NCBI RefSeq assembly: GCF_024158035.1
Contig: NZ_JAMZEK010000001.1
Location: forward strand, 186,001-250,000
Source of the DNA: Dyella lutea
GTDB lineage: Bacteria > Pseudomonadota > Gammaproteobacteria > Xanthomonadales > Rhodanobacteraceae
Length of the DNA: 64,000 nucleotides
Direction: 5' to 3'
Part shown: piece by piece, positions 18,789-25,193 of the stretch
Position numbering within the stretch: the first letter of the stretch is position 1
How the letters are laid out: each line of letters begins with the position of its first letter
Translations under genes and position numbers: made by a program
Notes under the pieces: model-generated
What the model was told of the DNA's origin: nothing
Databases searched by the model: none
What the model saw: the letters and a program-made list of their open reading frames with translations, nothing else

Positions 18789-19078
18789 GCTTGCCGCGCA
18801 TCCCTGACAGCTGGCGTGACCGCCTGCCTGACCCTGCGGGGTACTACAGTCCGCGCATTGCCCGGCTAGGTCTACCCAACGGAAGCGGCTACGCGGTTGG
18901 GCTATGCCCATTCCACGATGACCATAACCCCAGCTTCGGCGTAAAGCTCACCAGCGCGCGGGGCCACTGGTGCTGCTATGCCGGCTGCGGCAAGGGCGAC
19001 ATGGTGACGTTTCATCAGCGATTGACGGGCCTGGACTTCCGTTCGGCAGTACGGGAGCTTCTGGAGGTGCGCCGATGA
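18785..19078 (+). CDS. CHC2-type primase zinc-finger protein
   Basis: A 97-aa stand-alone primase zinc-binding domain. CPFHDDHNPSF (Cys41, His44) is followed by WCCYAGCGKGD with Cys64 and Cys68, the C-x2-H...C-x3-C spacing seen in satellite and plasmid primases. It should contact single-stranded DNA for primer synthesis. The ATG at 18785 overlaps the alpA stop; its own TGA overlaps the start of the Toprim/ATPase gene, so the two probably make a split primase-helicase. Confidence 0.87.
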   Translation: MSLPRIPDSWRDRLPDPAGYYSPRIARLGLPNGSGYAVGLCPFHDDHNPSFGVKLTSARGHWCCYAGCGKGDMVTFHQRLTGLDFRSAVRELLEVRR

Positions 19079-20844
19079 ACATCGCGCCTAAGGAGACGGA
19101 GAAGGAGGCTGCGCGCCGGCTGGCCGCCAACGCCTTGCGCGAGGGGTATAAGGCAACCGGTTTGCACTGCTACCGCGACGCCGAAGGCGATCCAGTTTTC
19201 TGGCGTATTCGGTGCAAGCACTCGGACGGACGCAAGTGGATTAGGGCGATGTACCTGGATGGCGCAGAGTATGCGCTGGGCGAGCCGGCCGGGCCCGCGA
19301 ACGGAAAGCCGCTCTATGGGCTGCCGGAACTGGTCGCGGCTGATCCTGCGGTGCCTGTGTGGATTGTGGAGGGCGAGAACAAAGCCGATGCTCTTAGCGG
19401 GTTGGGACTGATCGCCACCACGTCCGGCAGTTGCACCAGCGCCAGCGGTACCGACTGGCAACCGTTGGCCGGGCATCCATGCGTGATCTGGCCTGACAAT
19501 GACAAGCCCGGCAGCATCTACGCCGACAACGTGGCAGCGACCTTGCACGCGCTGGGCTGCCCCGTAGAGCGGATAGACGTAGCGGCGTTAGAGCTGCCGG
19601 AGAAAGGCGATGCGGTCGACTGGTTGGCACTACACCCAACCGGCACGGCGGCGGACGTGCTGGCGCTGGCGCGGCTGCCTGATCGCACTGCGCCACCCTG
19701 TGCCGATTCTCGGTCCAGCGTGATCCTGACACGCGGCAGCGAGGTGCAGCCTATTGCCGTCGATTGGCTTTGGTCAGGCTATCTTGCGGCTGGCAAGCTG
19801 CATCTGATCGCAGGCGCGCCCGGCACAGGAAAGACCACGATAGCGGCGGCCCTGGCAGCCATTATTACCCGTGGCGGGTACTGGCCAGATGGTTCGAAGG
19901 CAGAGCGCGGGAGCGTTGTGTTCTGGTCGGGTGAGGACGACAACGCCGACACGTTGAACCCACGCCTGCGCGCGGCTGGAGCTGATATGTCGCGCGTTCT
20001 GACCGTCGATGGCATTCGAGATTTGGGTGTGCGGTGCCCATTTGATCCCGCGCGAGATCTGGAAGCTCTCAGGGATGCGCTAACAACCTTGCCAGATGTC
20101 CGCCTGATCGTCATTGATCCATTGGTGTCCGCAATCATCGGAGACTCGCACAAAAACGCCGAGGTACGGCGCGCGCTTCAACCGCTGGTGGACATGGCTG
20201 GGCAGCTACGGTGCGCCTTGCTTGGCGTGACGCATTTCAGCAAAGGCACTGGCGGACGTGATCCAGTGGAGCGGGTTACCGGCTCCATCGCGTTCGGAGC
20301 CCTGGCGCGCCTTGTCATGGTAACCGCGAAGCAGCGCGCGGCAGGCGACCGTCCCGGGCGTCGGATAATGGTCCGGGCGAAATCGAACCATGGCCCGGAC
20401 GGTGACGGTTTCGCCTATGAATTGAAGCAGGGCGAGTTGCCCGGCTTTGAAGGCGTTAGCGCTTCGTCAGTGGTGTGGGGTGAGGTGATCCACGGCAGTG
20501 CCCGCGAGCTGCTGGCCGAGGCTGAGCAGCAAGGCGAACCCTTCGGAGGTGCGGCCACCTTCCTGCGCGACCTGCTGTCCTGTGGTCCACGCTGGTCTAA
20601 GGAGATAGAGAGCGAGGCAAAAAAGGCCGGCTTCTCAATGGACGCCATGCGCCGCGCACAAAGAAAGATTGGCGCCCGGACGAGTAAGAGCGGCATGGCT
20701 TGCGGTTGGCGCTGGTCGCTTCCCGGCTACGAAGGTGGCATCGAAGATGGCGAAGGTGGCGCACAAACGGAGCCGCCATCTTCGCCATCTTCGACCACGG
20801 GTCCGCCATCTTCGGAGGTGGACCGGGAGACTTTCACGATATGA
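19075..20844 (+). CDS. Toprim domain - RecA-like (RepA/DnaB-type) ATPase fusion, replication protein
   Basis: A 589-aa two-part protein. The N-terminal half is a Toprim-type primase region: VWIVEGENKADAL (Glu near residue 100) and IWPDNDKPG (about 137-145). The second half is an AAA_25/RepA-type hexameric ATPase: GAPGTGKTT (Walker A, about 246-254), LIVIDPL (Walker B, about 343-349) and VTHFSKG as sensor. The last 110 residues are less conserved and end in a Pro/Ser-rich tail. With the upstream zinc finger it likely unwinds and primes the element's DNA, as alpha does in P4. ATGA overlaps on both sides show an operon. Confidence 0.86.
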   Translation: MNIAPKETEKEAARRLAANALREGYKATGLHCYRDAEGDPVFWRIRCKHSDGRKWIRAMYLDGAEYALGEPAGPANGKPLYGLPELVAADPAVPVWIVEGENKADALSGLGLIATTSGSCTSASGTDWQPLAGHPCVIWPDNDKPGSIYADNVAATLHALGCPVERIDVAALELPEKGDAVDWLALHPTGTAADVLALARLPDRTAPPCADSRSSVILTRGSEVQPIAVDWLWSGYLAAGKLHLIAGAPGTGKTTIAAALAAIITRGGYWPDGSKAERGSVVFWSGEDDNADTLNPRLRAAGADMSRVLTVDGIRDLGVRCPFDPARDLEALRDALTTLPDVRLIVIDPLVSAIIGDSHKNAEVRRALQPLVDMAGQLRCALLGVTHFSKGTGGRDPVERVTGSIAFGALARLVMVTAKQRAAGDRPGRRIMVRAKSNHGPDGDGFAYELKQGELPGFEGVSASSVVWGEVIHGSARELLAEAEQQGEPFGGAATFLRDLLSCGPRWSKEIESEAKKAGFSMDAMRRAQRKIGARTSKSGMACGWRWSLPGYEGGIEDGEGGAQTEPPSSPSSTTGPPSSEVDRETFTI

Positions 20845-21038
20845 ATGTGCTTGAAACCCTGTTGCTTGTTTGGGCGGCTGGCGGAGTCTTGAGCCGAGAC
20901 GGTGACCGCTTGCATATCGAAGCGCCGAAGGGCGCTATTCCCCCACAACTCCTGGATGCCTTGCGCGCCAACAAAGCTAGCTTGCTGGCGCTCCTGCCGA
21001 TGCGGGCTCCCGCACAAGCCGATGAGGCGACCAAATGA
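20841..21038 (+). CDS. TubC N-terminal docking-domain-like small protein
   Basis: A 65-aa protein: a hydrophobic helix (VLETLLLVWAAGGVLSRDGDRLHIEAP), then KGAIPPQLLDALRANKASLLALLP. This is the helix / beta-hairpin / helix layout of TubC_N docking domains known from hybrid NRPS-PKS enzymes. Stand-alone versions are frequent in mobile elements next to replication genes. It is joined to both neighbours by ATGA overlaps (20841-20844 and 21035-21038). Function in the element is unknown; it may dock two of the operon's proteins. Confidence 0.65.
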   Translation: MNVLETLLLVWAAGGVLSRDGDRLHIEAPKGAIPPQLLDALRANKASLLALLPMRAPAQADEATK

Positions 21039-21652
21039 GCAACTACGGCTGGCGACCACATATCGAGTCTGCGTTAAAGCTGGATCTGCGTCGGATGTTT
21101 TCCTCCAACGCGCTACGTCCCGGGGGCGAGACGTCCGGTTCATGGCGGTGGACGGACAGCTATACCGGCGAGAAGATCGGAGCGGTCAACTATCGGTCGG
21201 TGCTGGGTGACGAGAGCGGCACGCTAACCCTGACCTACGCAACCAAAAACCGAGAGGGAGAACGCAAGAAAGTCACGTGTGCGATCGCCCTGTCATCCAT
21301 CCCATTGCACTACGGCGGCCGGCGCTGGTACATGCGCTGCCCTTGCAGTGGGCGGCGCGCGCTAACTCTTTTCAAGTGGAACGGGATCGAACAATTTTGC
21401 CACCGCGAGGCCATCAAGCCACGTCCCACCTACGCTAGCCAAAGGGTGGGCGGAAGTAATCGCATCTTTGCCCAGCGCTGGGCCTTGCGGCATCGACTAG
21501 GCGACGACGTGAGCGACTTGTTTGGCGAGCCATGCAAACCCAAGGGGATGCACTGGCGGACCTTTGAACGATTCGCCGTGCGCGATGCCCAGCTAGCAAA
21601 CAGAGAGTTTGGCCATCTAAAGAAGCTCCTGGCTCGCCTTGCTCGACGTTGA
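21035..21652 (+). CDS. Conserved mobile-element protein with degenerate zinc ribbon
   Basis: A 205-aa protein of a widespread family of unknown function found in prophages and integrative elements. The segment IPLHYGGRRWYMRCPCSGRRALTLF (about 89-113) plus the later Cys and YASQR matches the family's 'GGRRWW-C-GRR...C...Y-SQR' zinc-ribbon layout, though some Cys positions are shifted or missing. Basic residues are abundant, so nucleic-acid binding is plausible. It is the last gene of the alpA operon; a hairpin terminator follows at 21906. Confidence 0.68.
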   Translation: MSNYGWRPHIESALKLDLRRMFSSNALRPGGETSGSWRWTDSYTGEKIGAVNYRSVLGDESGTLTLTYATKNREGERKKVTCAIALSSIPLHYGGRRWYMRCPCSGRRALTLFKWNGIEQFCHREAIKPRPTYASQRVGGSNRIFAQRWALRHRLGDDVSDLFGEPCKPKGMHWRTFERFAVRDAQLANREFGHLKKLLARLARR

Positions 21653-21905
21653 TATGGCCCCGATTGCCAATCGATTTAGGCAACGTGCGCTACCCAGCTT
21701 TTCCAGGAAGGCCACTGACCCACATCGGCATTAGGTGGTCGCCTACAGCCTTGTGACGACAACCTAGGGACACTGGATTCGCCCCGCACGTCAGGCCCAA
21801 ACCGACCAAGCTGCCAGGCGTAAGCCAGCCGGCTCGGAACTTCAGGCGGAACCGATGCGCGGGGCTCTCCCCTTGGGATAGCTCACCACCCCCTTTGAGC
21901 ATCAG

Positions 21906-21929
21906 CGGCGCCCATGCGGCGCCGTTTTT
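21906..21929 (+). terminator. Intrinsic terminator of the island replication operon
   Basis: CGGCGCC (21906-21912), loop CATGC, GGCGCCG (21918-21924), then five T. The region 21653-21905 before it shows no supported gene. Confidence 0.8.
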
Positions 21930-21939
21930 CTGTCCGAGC

Positions 21940-22269
21940 TCACCCGCCCCAAGTGAACATGAAGGGGCCGGGCGGCCGCTCGTACTTCGGCACGGTCTCC
22001 CAGCCTGGCGCCGACTTGAACTCCACCGCGAGGGATACGTGGCTGCGCTCCAGCGCGGTCAGGCTCAACAGGTCGCCACGCTCGTTGCACGCACTCGTCA
22101 TCCCTCTCCGCCAGGCGAGCGCATAGGTCTTGCCGTGCTTCCTCACTGTGCCGTGCAGCGTCCAGCCTTGGGCGACTGCTGGCGGGTTGTCGACGTGCAC
22201 GACGGTGCGCCAGTCGGCCAGGAAGTCGACGGCGAAGTCTGGGGCGGGTTTGGGTTCGCGTCTGGGCAT
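21940..22269 (-). CDS. Small hypothetical protein divergent from the SRAP cluster
   Basis: A 109-aa cytosolic protein with no recognised family. It starts MPRREPKPAPDF, has WRTVVHVDNPP (about 19-29), a central WTLHGTVRKHGKTYALAWRRG (about 35-55) and a C-terminal PGPFMFTWGG. The mixed beta-strand pattern and Trp/Gly spacing suggest a compact beta-rich fold. The ATG at 22269 is the family-like start; the upstream extension is low-complexity. It is divergent from the plus-strand pair at 22332-23698 with 62 bp between starts, so regulation may be shared. Confidence 0.6.
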   Translation of the reverse strand: MPRREPKPAPDFAVDFLADWRTVVHVDNPPAVAQGWTLHGTVRKHGKTYALAWRRGMTSACNERGDLLSLTALERSHVSLAVEFKSAPGWETVPKYERPPGPFMFTWGG

Positions 22270-22331
22270 GGGGCGAACGGTACGCCGCCCGCGTCTCACG
22301 CCAGGCGACCAGGCGGTGCTAGATTTTCGAC

Positions 22332-22760
22332 ATGACTTACACACGCGCTGAACTGGAAAAGGAACTGGCGGCCTTGGAGCAGCTGGCGGTGAAGCTGCTC
22401 GCCGAGCACGAAGACCCCACGTACTTCTGGGATACATTCGCGGAAGAGGCAGATCACTTCACCGCGAGCGTGGCACCGGCTGACTGGGACTGGGCGGACG
22501 AGCGCCTGGCAGACATGCTGCGCCGCCACGGTGCGCCTGTGCGGGGTGCCTCGAGGGCTACCCTTCAGAAACACCTCGATCATCTCGACGCGCTGATGCC
22601 GGACATGGTCCGCGGATCGCCGACCTATGAGTTGTTCGCGGAGGCATATCTTCCCCGAGAAATTTACATCTTGGACCAGGCCGGCGAGGCCAACGGAGAA
22701 TGGGCCCGTGAGCGCCTGCGCGAGATGCTGCTCAAGCATGGCGCCATGGAGTTTGACTGA
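22332..22760 (+). CDS. Hypothetical protein with internal tandem repeat, in SRAP operon
   Basis: A 142-aa acidic, helical protein with no known family. It consists of two related halves of about 60-70 residues: the first ends in ADERLADMLRRHGA (55-68), the second in ARERLREMLLKHGA (125-138). This points to an ancient internal duplication. Its stop overlaps the start of the SRAP gene (TGATG), so the products are probably made together and may interact. No signal peptide or membrane segment. Confidence 0.68.
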   Translation: MTYTRAELEKELAALEQLAVKLLAEHEDPTYFWDTFAEEADHFTASVAPADWDWADERLADMLRRHGAPVRGASRATLQKHLDHLDALMPDMVRGSPTYELFAEAYLPREIYILDQAGEANGEWARERLREMLLKHGAMEFD

Positions 22761-23698
22761 TGTGCTACTCGGCGCAGGTGTGGGCGGACTGGCGGCGCTA
22801 CCGCAAGCAGGGTGGCGAACTCGACATCAAGGGCTTCGTGCGCCTGATCGACGAAATGGGCGGCCGGCCGGGATGGATCCGCAAGCTGCCGAAGGCCACC
22901 CGCGACTCGCTGCTCGACGTGCGCACCGAGGAAGGCATGGCCCTAGCCAAAGCCGTGCGCGAGGCGAACCGGGCGGCCGAGGTAATGCTCCGCGACGAGC
23001 TGCAGGCGCAGACCGATCGCCTGACCGCGGCCGAGGCCGTGCTGGCCGGGCCCAAGCCAACGAAGAAGGCCGCCAACGACCAGCGCATCGCGACCGACAA
23101 GATCTCACGCGCCCAGCGCGACCTCGACGACCTGGTGCGCACCGAGCTGCTCGACCGCGACAGCCGCATCTACCCAGGGAACTACGTTCCGGTCCTTGTG
23201 GCCGAGGGTGACCGCTATGTGGTCAAGCCGATGCGTTACCAGTGCCGCCCCGCCGGCAAGCCGGCGATGTACGACACGAAGTACCCGGGCACCTACAACG
23301 CCCGGCGCGACAATCTCGAGGGCTTCTGGAAGGACCTATTCGGCCACACGCACGCGCTGCTGGTGGTCGACACGTTCTACGAGAACGTCGAGGGACCGGA
23401 CGGCAAGAACCAGGTGATCCAATTCACCCCGCGCGACCGCGAGCCGATGCTGGTCGCCTGCCTCTGGTCACACTGGACCGACCCCGCCGGCAAGCTGCCG
23501 GACCTGGACAGCTTCGCCGCCATTACGGACGAGCCGGAGCCAGAGGTTGCCGCCGCGGGCCACGATCGGACCATCATCAACATCAAGCCCGAGCACGTCG
23601 ACGCTTGGCTCCGACCCAACCCGGCGAACCTGGCCGCGCTCTATGCGATCTTCGACGACAAGCGGCATCCGTTTTACGAACATCAGTTGGCAGCTTAA
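22760..23698 (+). CDS. SRAP-domain protein (HMCES/YedK-like) with coiled-coil insert
   Basis: A 312-aa SRAP protein. It starts Met-Cys, giving the catalytic Cys2 after Met removal. YNARRDN (about 181-187) corresponds to the NARAE motif, DTFYENV (about 207-213) to the DGFYEW motif, and GHDRTIINI to the HxRMP motif. These are the residues that form the thiazolidine crosslink to abasic sites in single-stranded DNA. Residues about 45-135 are an added highly charged helical, probably coiled-coil region absent from short SRAP proteins such as YedK. Expected role: protection of ssDNA abasic sites, perhaps during element replication or transfer. Confidence 0.82.
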   Translation: MCYSAQVWADWRRYRKQGGELDIKGFVRLIDEMGGRPGWIRKLPKATRDSLLDVRTEEGMALAKAVREANRAAEVMLRDELQAQTDRLTAAEAVLAGPKPTKKAANDQRIATDKISRAQRDLDDLVRTELLDRDSRIYPGNYVPVLVAEGDRYVVKPMRYQCRPAGKPAMYDTKYPGTYNARRDNLEGFWKDLFGHTHALLVVDTFYENVEGPDGKNQVIQFTPRDREPMLVACLWSHWTDPAGKLPDLDSFAAITDEPEPEVAAAGHDRTIINIKPEHVDAWLRPNPANLAALYAIFDDKRHPFYEHQLAA

Positions 23699-23701
23699 GG
23701 G

Positions 23702-23721
23702 AAAATCTTTAAACAGATTTT
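23702..23721 (+). terminator. Weak terminator after the SRAP gene
   Basis: AAAATCT (23702-23708), loop TTAAAC, AGATTTT (23715-23721), with the T-run within the 3' arm. It lies 3 bp after the SRAP stop codon. Confidence 0.5.
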
Positions 23722-23809
23722 AAGAAGCAATCATCAATCGAAAAATAAAGGGATCCGCCTTCAGGCATGCGTTATCCGACACAGCAATCATGCCCGCATA
23801 ACAAGATTC

Positions 23810-23842
23810 GGCGGCTTCACAAGTGGCAATTGTCAAGCCGCC
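23810..23842. terminator. Hairpin between convergent island genes
   Basis: GGCGGCTT (23810-23817) pairs with AAGCCGCC (23835-23842), and the stem extends inward by four pairs past one mismatch. It lies between the SRAP operon and the convergent exported-protein gene. There is no T-run on either side, so termination is only likely. Confidence 0.45.
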
Positions 23843-23866
23843 ATGATTGACCAAACCCCATTATCT

Positions 23867-24808
23867 TCAGATGGAATAAGCAGCGGTCACACCGATTACC
23901 ATGAATCCAGGTGGAGACAGTAAAGGCCCAGACTGATTAGGTGGAAGTATGCAGGTCGGAACAATGCAAGGCGAAGTGAAAACTGCACCATCATAAAGAC
24001 GTCGCATGACTACGCCGGCCACCCTAATTGCTACAGGACAGTTATTTCCAGTCATGTTTCTTTGATTATCTATCCATATGCACTGTTGCGCCGGGATATT
24101 TGACATCGCAACTTGGTTCATGCCGCCCCAGGTTAGCTGCTGCGAAGATTGCGCAACACTCCCCTGATAGCCCCAGCTCATCGGCATACCTCGAGACGTT
24201 CCATCAATACTTGCCACTATGTGACTAGAGTTATCTCTCGCCTGTTGCTCCATCCCATTCCATTCGTACATATACTGAAAGGCAAATGTATCAATACCCA
24301 TTTGCTGATATTGAAGAACGTGGGTCAGCTCATGTGCCCAAAGGGCGACATTCTCGGTGTTCCTGGCATCGCTAAAAACGATAACATCATCGAAGGTGAC
24401 GGCACCTTCCTGGTTGAACCAGTTCTTGAGTGCACCGTCAATGCTAATCCCGCCTGCTGTCGTCCATCGCACTTTATCTAATATCTGCGGCGGAAAGTAT
24501 GGCTGAAGATACTGGCGAATCTGAGGGGGAATAGGCTGGACACCTCTTCTGAATGCTTCGGCCCGTGACCATCTAATTGATTCTGCGATTGCGGGCGCCG
24601 CTGGATTTAGCAATACCTGACTAACATCTTTTGGAAGATTCTGAAGCATCGGACCAATCGCAGCGGGATTCGGCGGCTTAATCTCCATTGTTCCGCGATT
24701 TAGGTCAATGTGAACCCCGGTTATCTCACTTAGCCAGCTTGCATTAGCAACACCACAAAGTAACGTACCCGCAAAGGCAGCCATTGCAATGAAGAGTGTG
24801 CGTTTCAT
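23867..24808 (-). CDS. Exported HELTH-motif protein, DUF4157/eCIS-core-like
   Basis: A 313-aa protein with a clear signal peptide (MKRTLFIAMAAFAGTLLCGVANA, cleavage about residue 23), so periplasmic or secreted. ENVALWAHELTHVLQYQQMG (152-171) contains the zinc-protease motif H159-E160-x2-H163 followed by LQYQQ. A later acidic segment, NGMEQQARDN (184-193), could supply the third ligand. This matches the DUF4157/eCIS-core group, whose members are often linked to secreted toxins. The C-terminal 120 residues are Cys-containing and unrecognised. An ideal GGAGGTGAC site precedes the ATG. The gene is clearly A/T-richer than its surroundings, indicating recent acquisition. Protease activity is not certain. 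Confidence 0.65.
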   Translation of the reverse strand: MKRTLFIAMAAFAGTLLCGVANASWLSEITGVHIDLNRGTMEIKPPNPAAIGPMLQNLPKDVSQVLLNPAAPAIAESIRWSRAEAFRRGVQPIPPQIRQYLQPYFPPQILDKVRWTTAGGISIDGALKNWFNQEGAVTFDDVIVFSDARNTENVALWAHELTHVLQYQQMGIDTFAFQYMYEWNGMEQQARDNSSHIVASIDGTSRGMPMSWGYQGSVAQSSQQLTWGGMNQVAMSNIPAQQCIWIDNQRNMTGNNCPVAIRVAGVVMRRLYDGAVFTSPCIVPTCILPPNQSGPLLSPPGFMVIGVTAAYSI

Positions 24809-25085
24809 GTCGTCACCTCCATATCACTGACAGTCAAGCAGCAGAGATGCGAGTCCGAGCTCATGCCTGAGCACCAAGAGATTTTAGGCCTTGAGGCGCT
24901 TGACCCGGCCCCACAACTTCCCCTTTGGCGCATACTTGGGCGCCAAGCTGGCTTATACGCTCGAAATGTCTTGCATTCCAGTGTGGCTGACCGTGAAGTC
25001 TTGTCCCTTCACCTTCTTAGATAGCCAAAGGGGGGCTGATCGCCTGCTGTTCGCTCCTAAGCCCGCTCGGAAGTGAGCGGGCGAC

Positions 25086-25105
25086 GGGGGCAACTATGGG
25101 GGCAA
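25086..25105. repeat. Integrase arm-type repeats GGGGGCAA, right end
   Basis: Two direct copies (25086-25093 and 25098-25105) spaced 12 bp, identical to the copies beside the integrase gene and in the same orientation. They lie about 64 bp inside the candidate attR. Confidence 0.6.
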
Positions 25106-25168
25106 CAATCCCTAAGCGTGGCAAGATATTGGCTTTGCATAGGGCATTGAAGGCATCTATTTGTAAGA

Positions 25169-25183
25169 TGGTGGGCCACATAC
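25169..25183 (+). other. Candidate degenerate attR
   Basis: TGGTGGGCCACATAC matches the tRNA 3' end and following flank (14557-14575) except for a four-base deletion (CACC). It is just 11 bp from the stop of the alpha-galactosidase gene, marking the probable right border of the island. Confidence 0.45.
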
Positions 25184-25193
25184 CTGACCAGCC

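Larger units (their letters stand above)
14571..25177. mobile_element. Integrated genomic island / P4-satellite-like element next to the tRNA
   Basis: About 10.6 kb lie between the tRNA 3' end and the alpha-galactosidase gene. The contents are a P4-type integrase at the tRNA-proximal end, cargo, an AlpA regulator with a primase/helicase-type operon, a SRAP cluster and an A/T-rich exported protein. GGGGGCAA repeats occur at both ends (14675-14704 and 25086-25105). A degenerate copy of the tRNA end plus flank occurs at 25169-25183. No capsid, terminase, tail or conjugation genes are seen, so it resembles a satellite or small integrative element rather than a complete prophage or ICE. The right border is approximate. 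Confidence 0.82.
24809..25193. other. Right end of the island, no supported gene
   Basis: A 385-bp stretch between the exported protein gene and the alpha-galactosidase stop. It holds the promoter side of the former, two GGGGGCAA repeats (25086-25105) and the candidate attR (25169-25183). A 61-codon open frame at 24891-25076 has no coding support. Confidence 0.55.

Noticed and set aside
21690-21902. 70-codon minus-strand gene
   Set aside because: Low-complexity composition, no family similarity, and it ends beside the plus-strand terminator region.
24891-25076. 61-codon gene at the right end of the island
   Set aside because: No ribosome site, no recognised motifs, and it lies among repeat and attachment features.
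14571-25177. Complete prophage or ICE
   Set aside because: No terminase, capsid, tail, lysis, relaxase or type IV secretion genes are visible.
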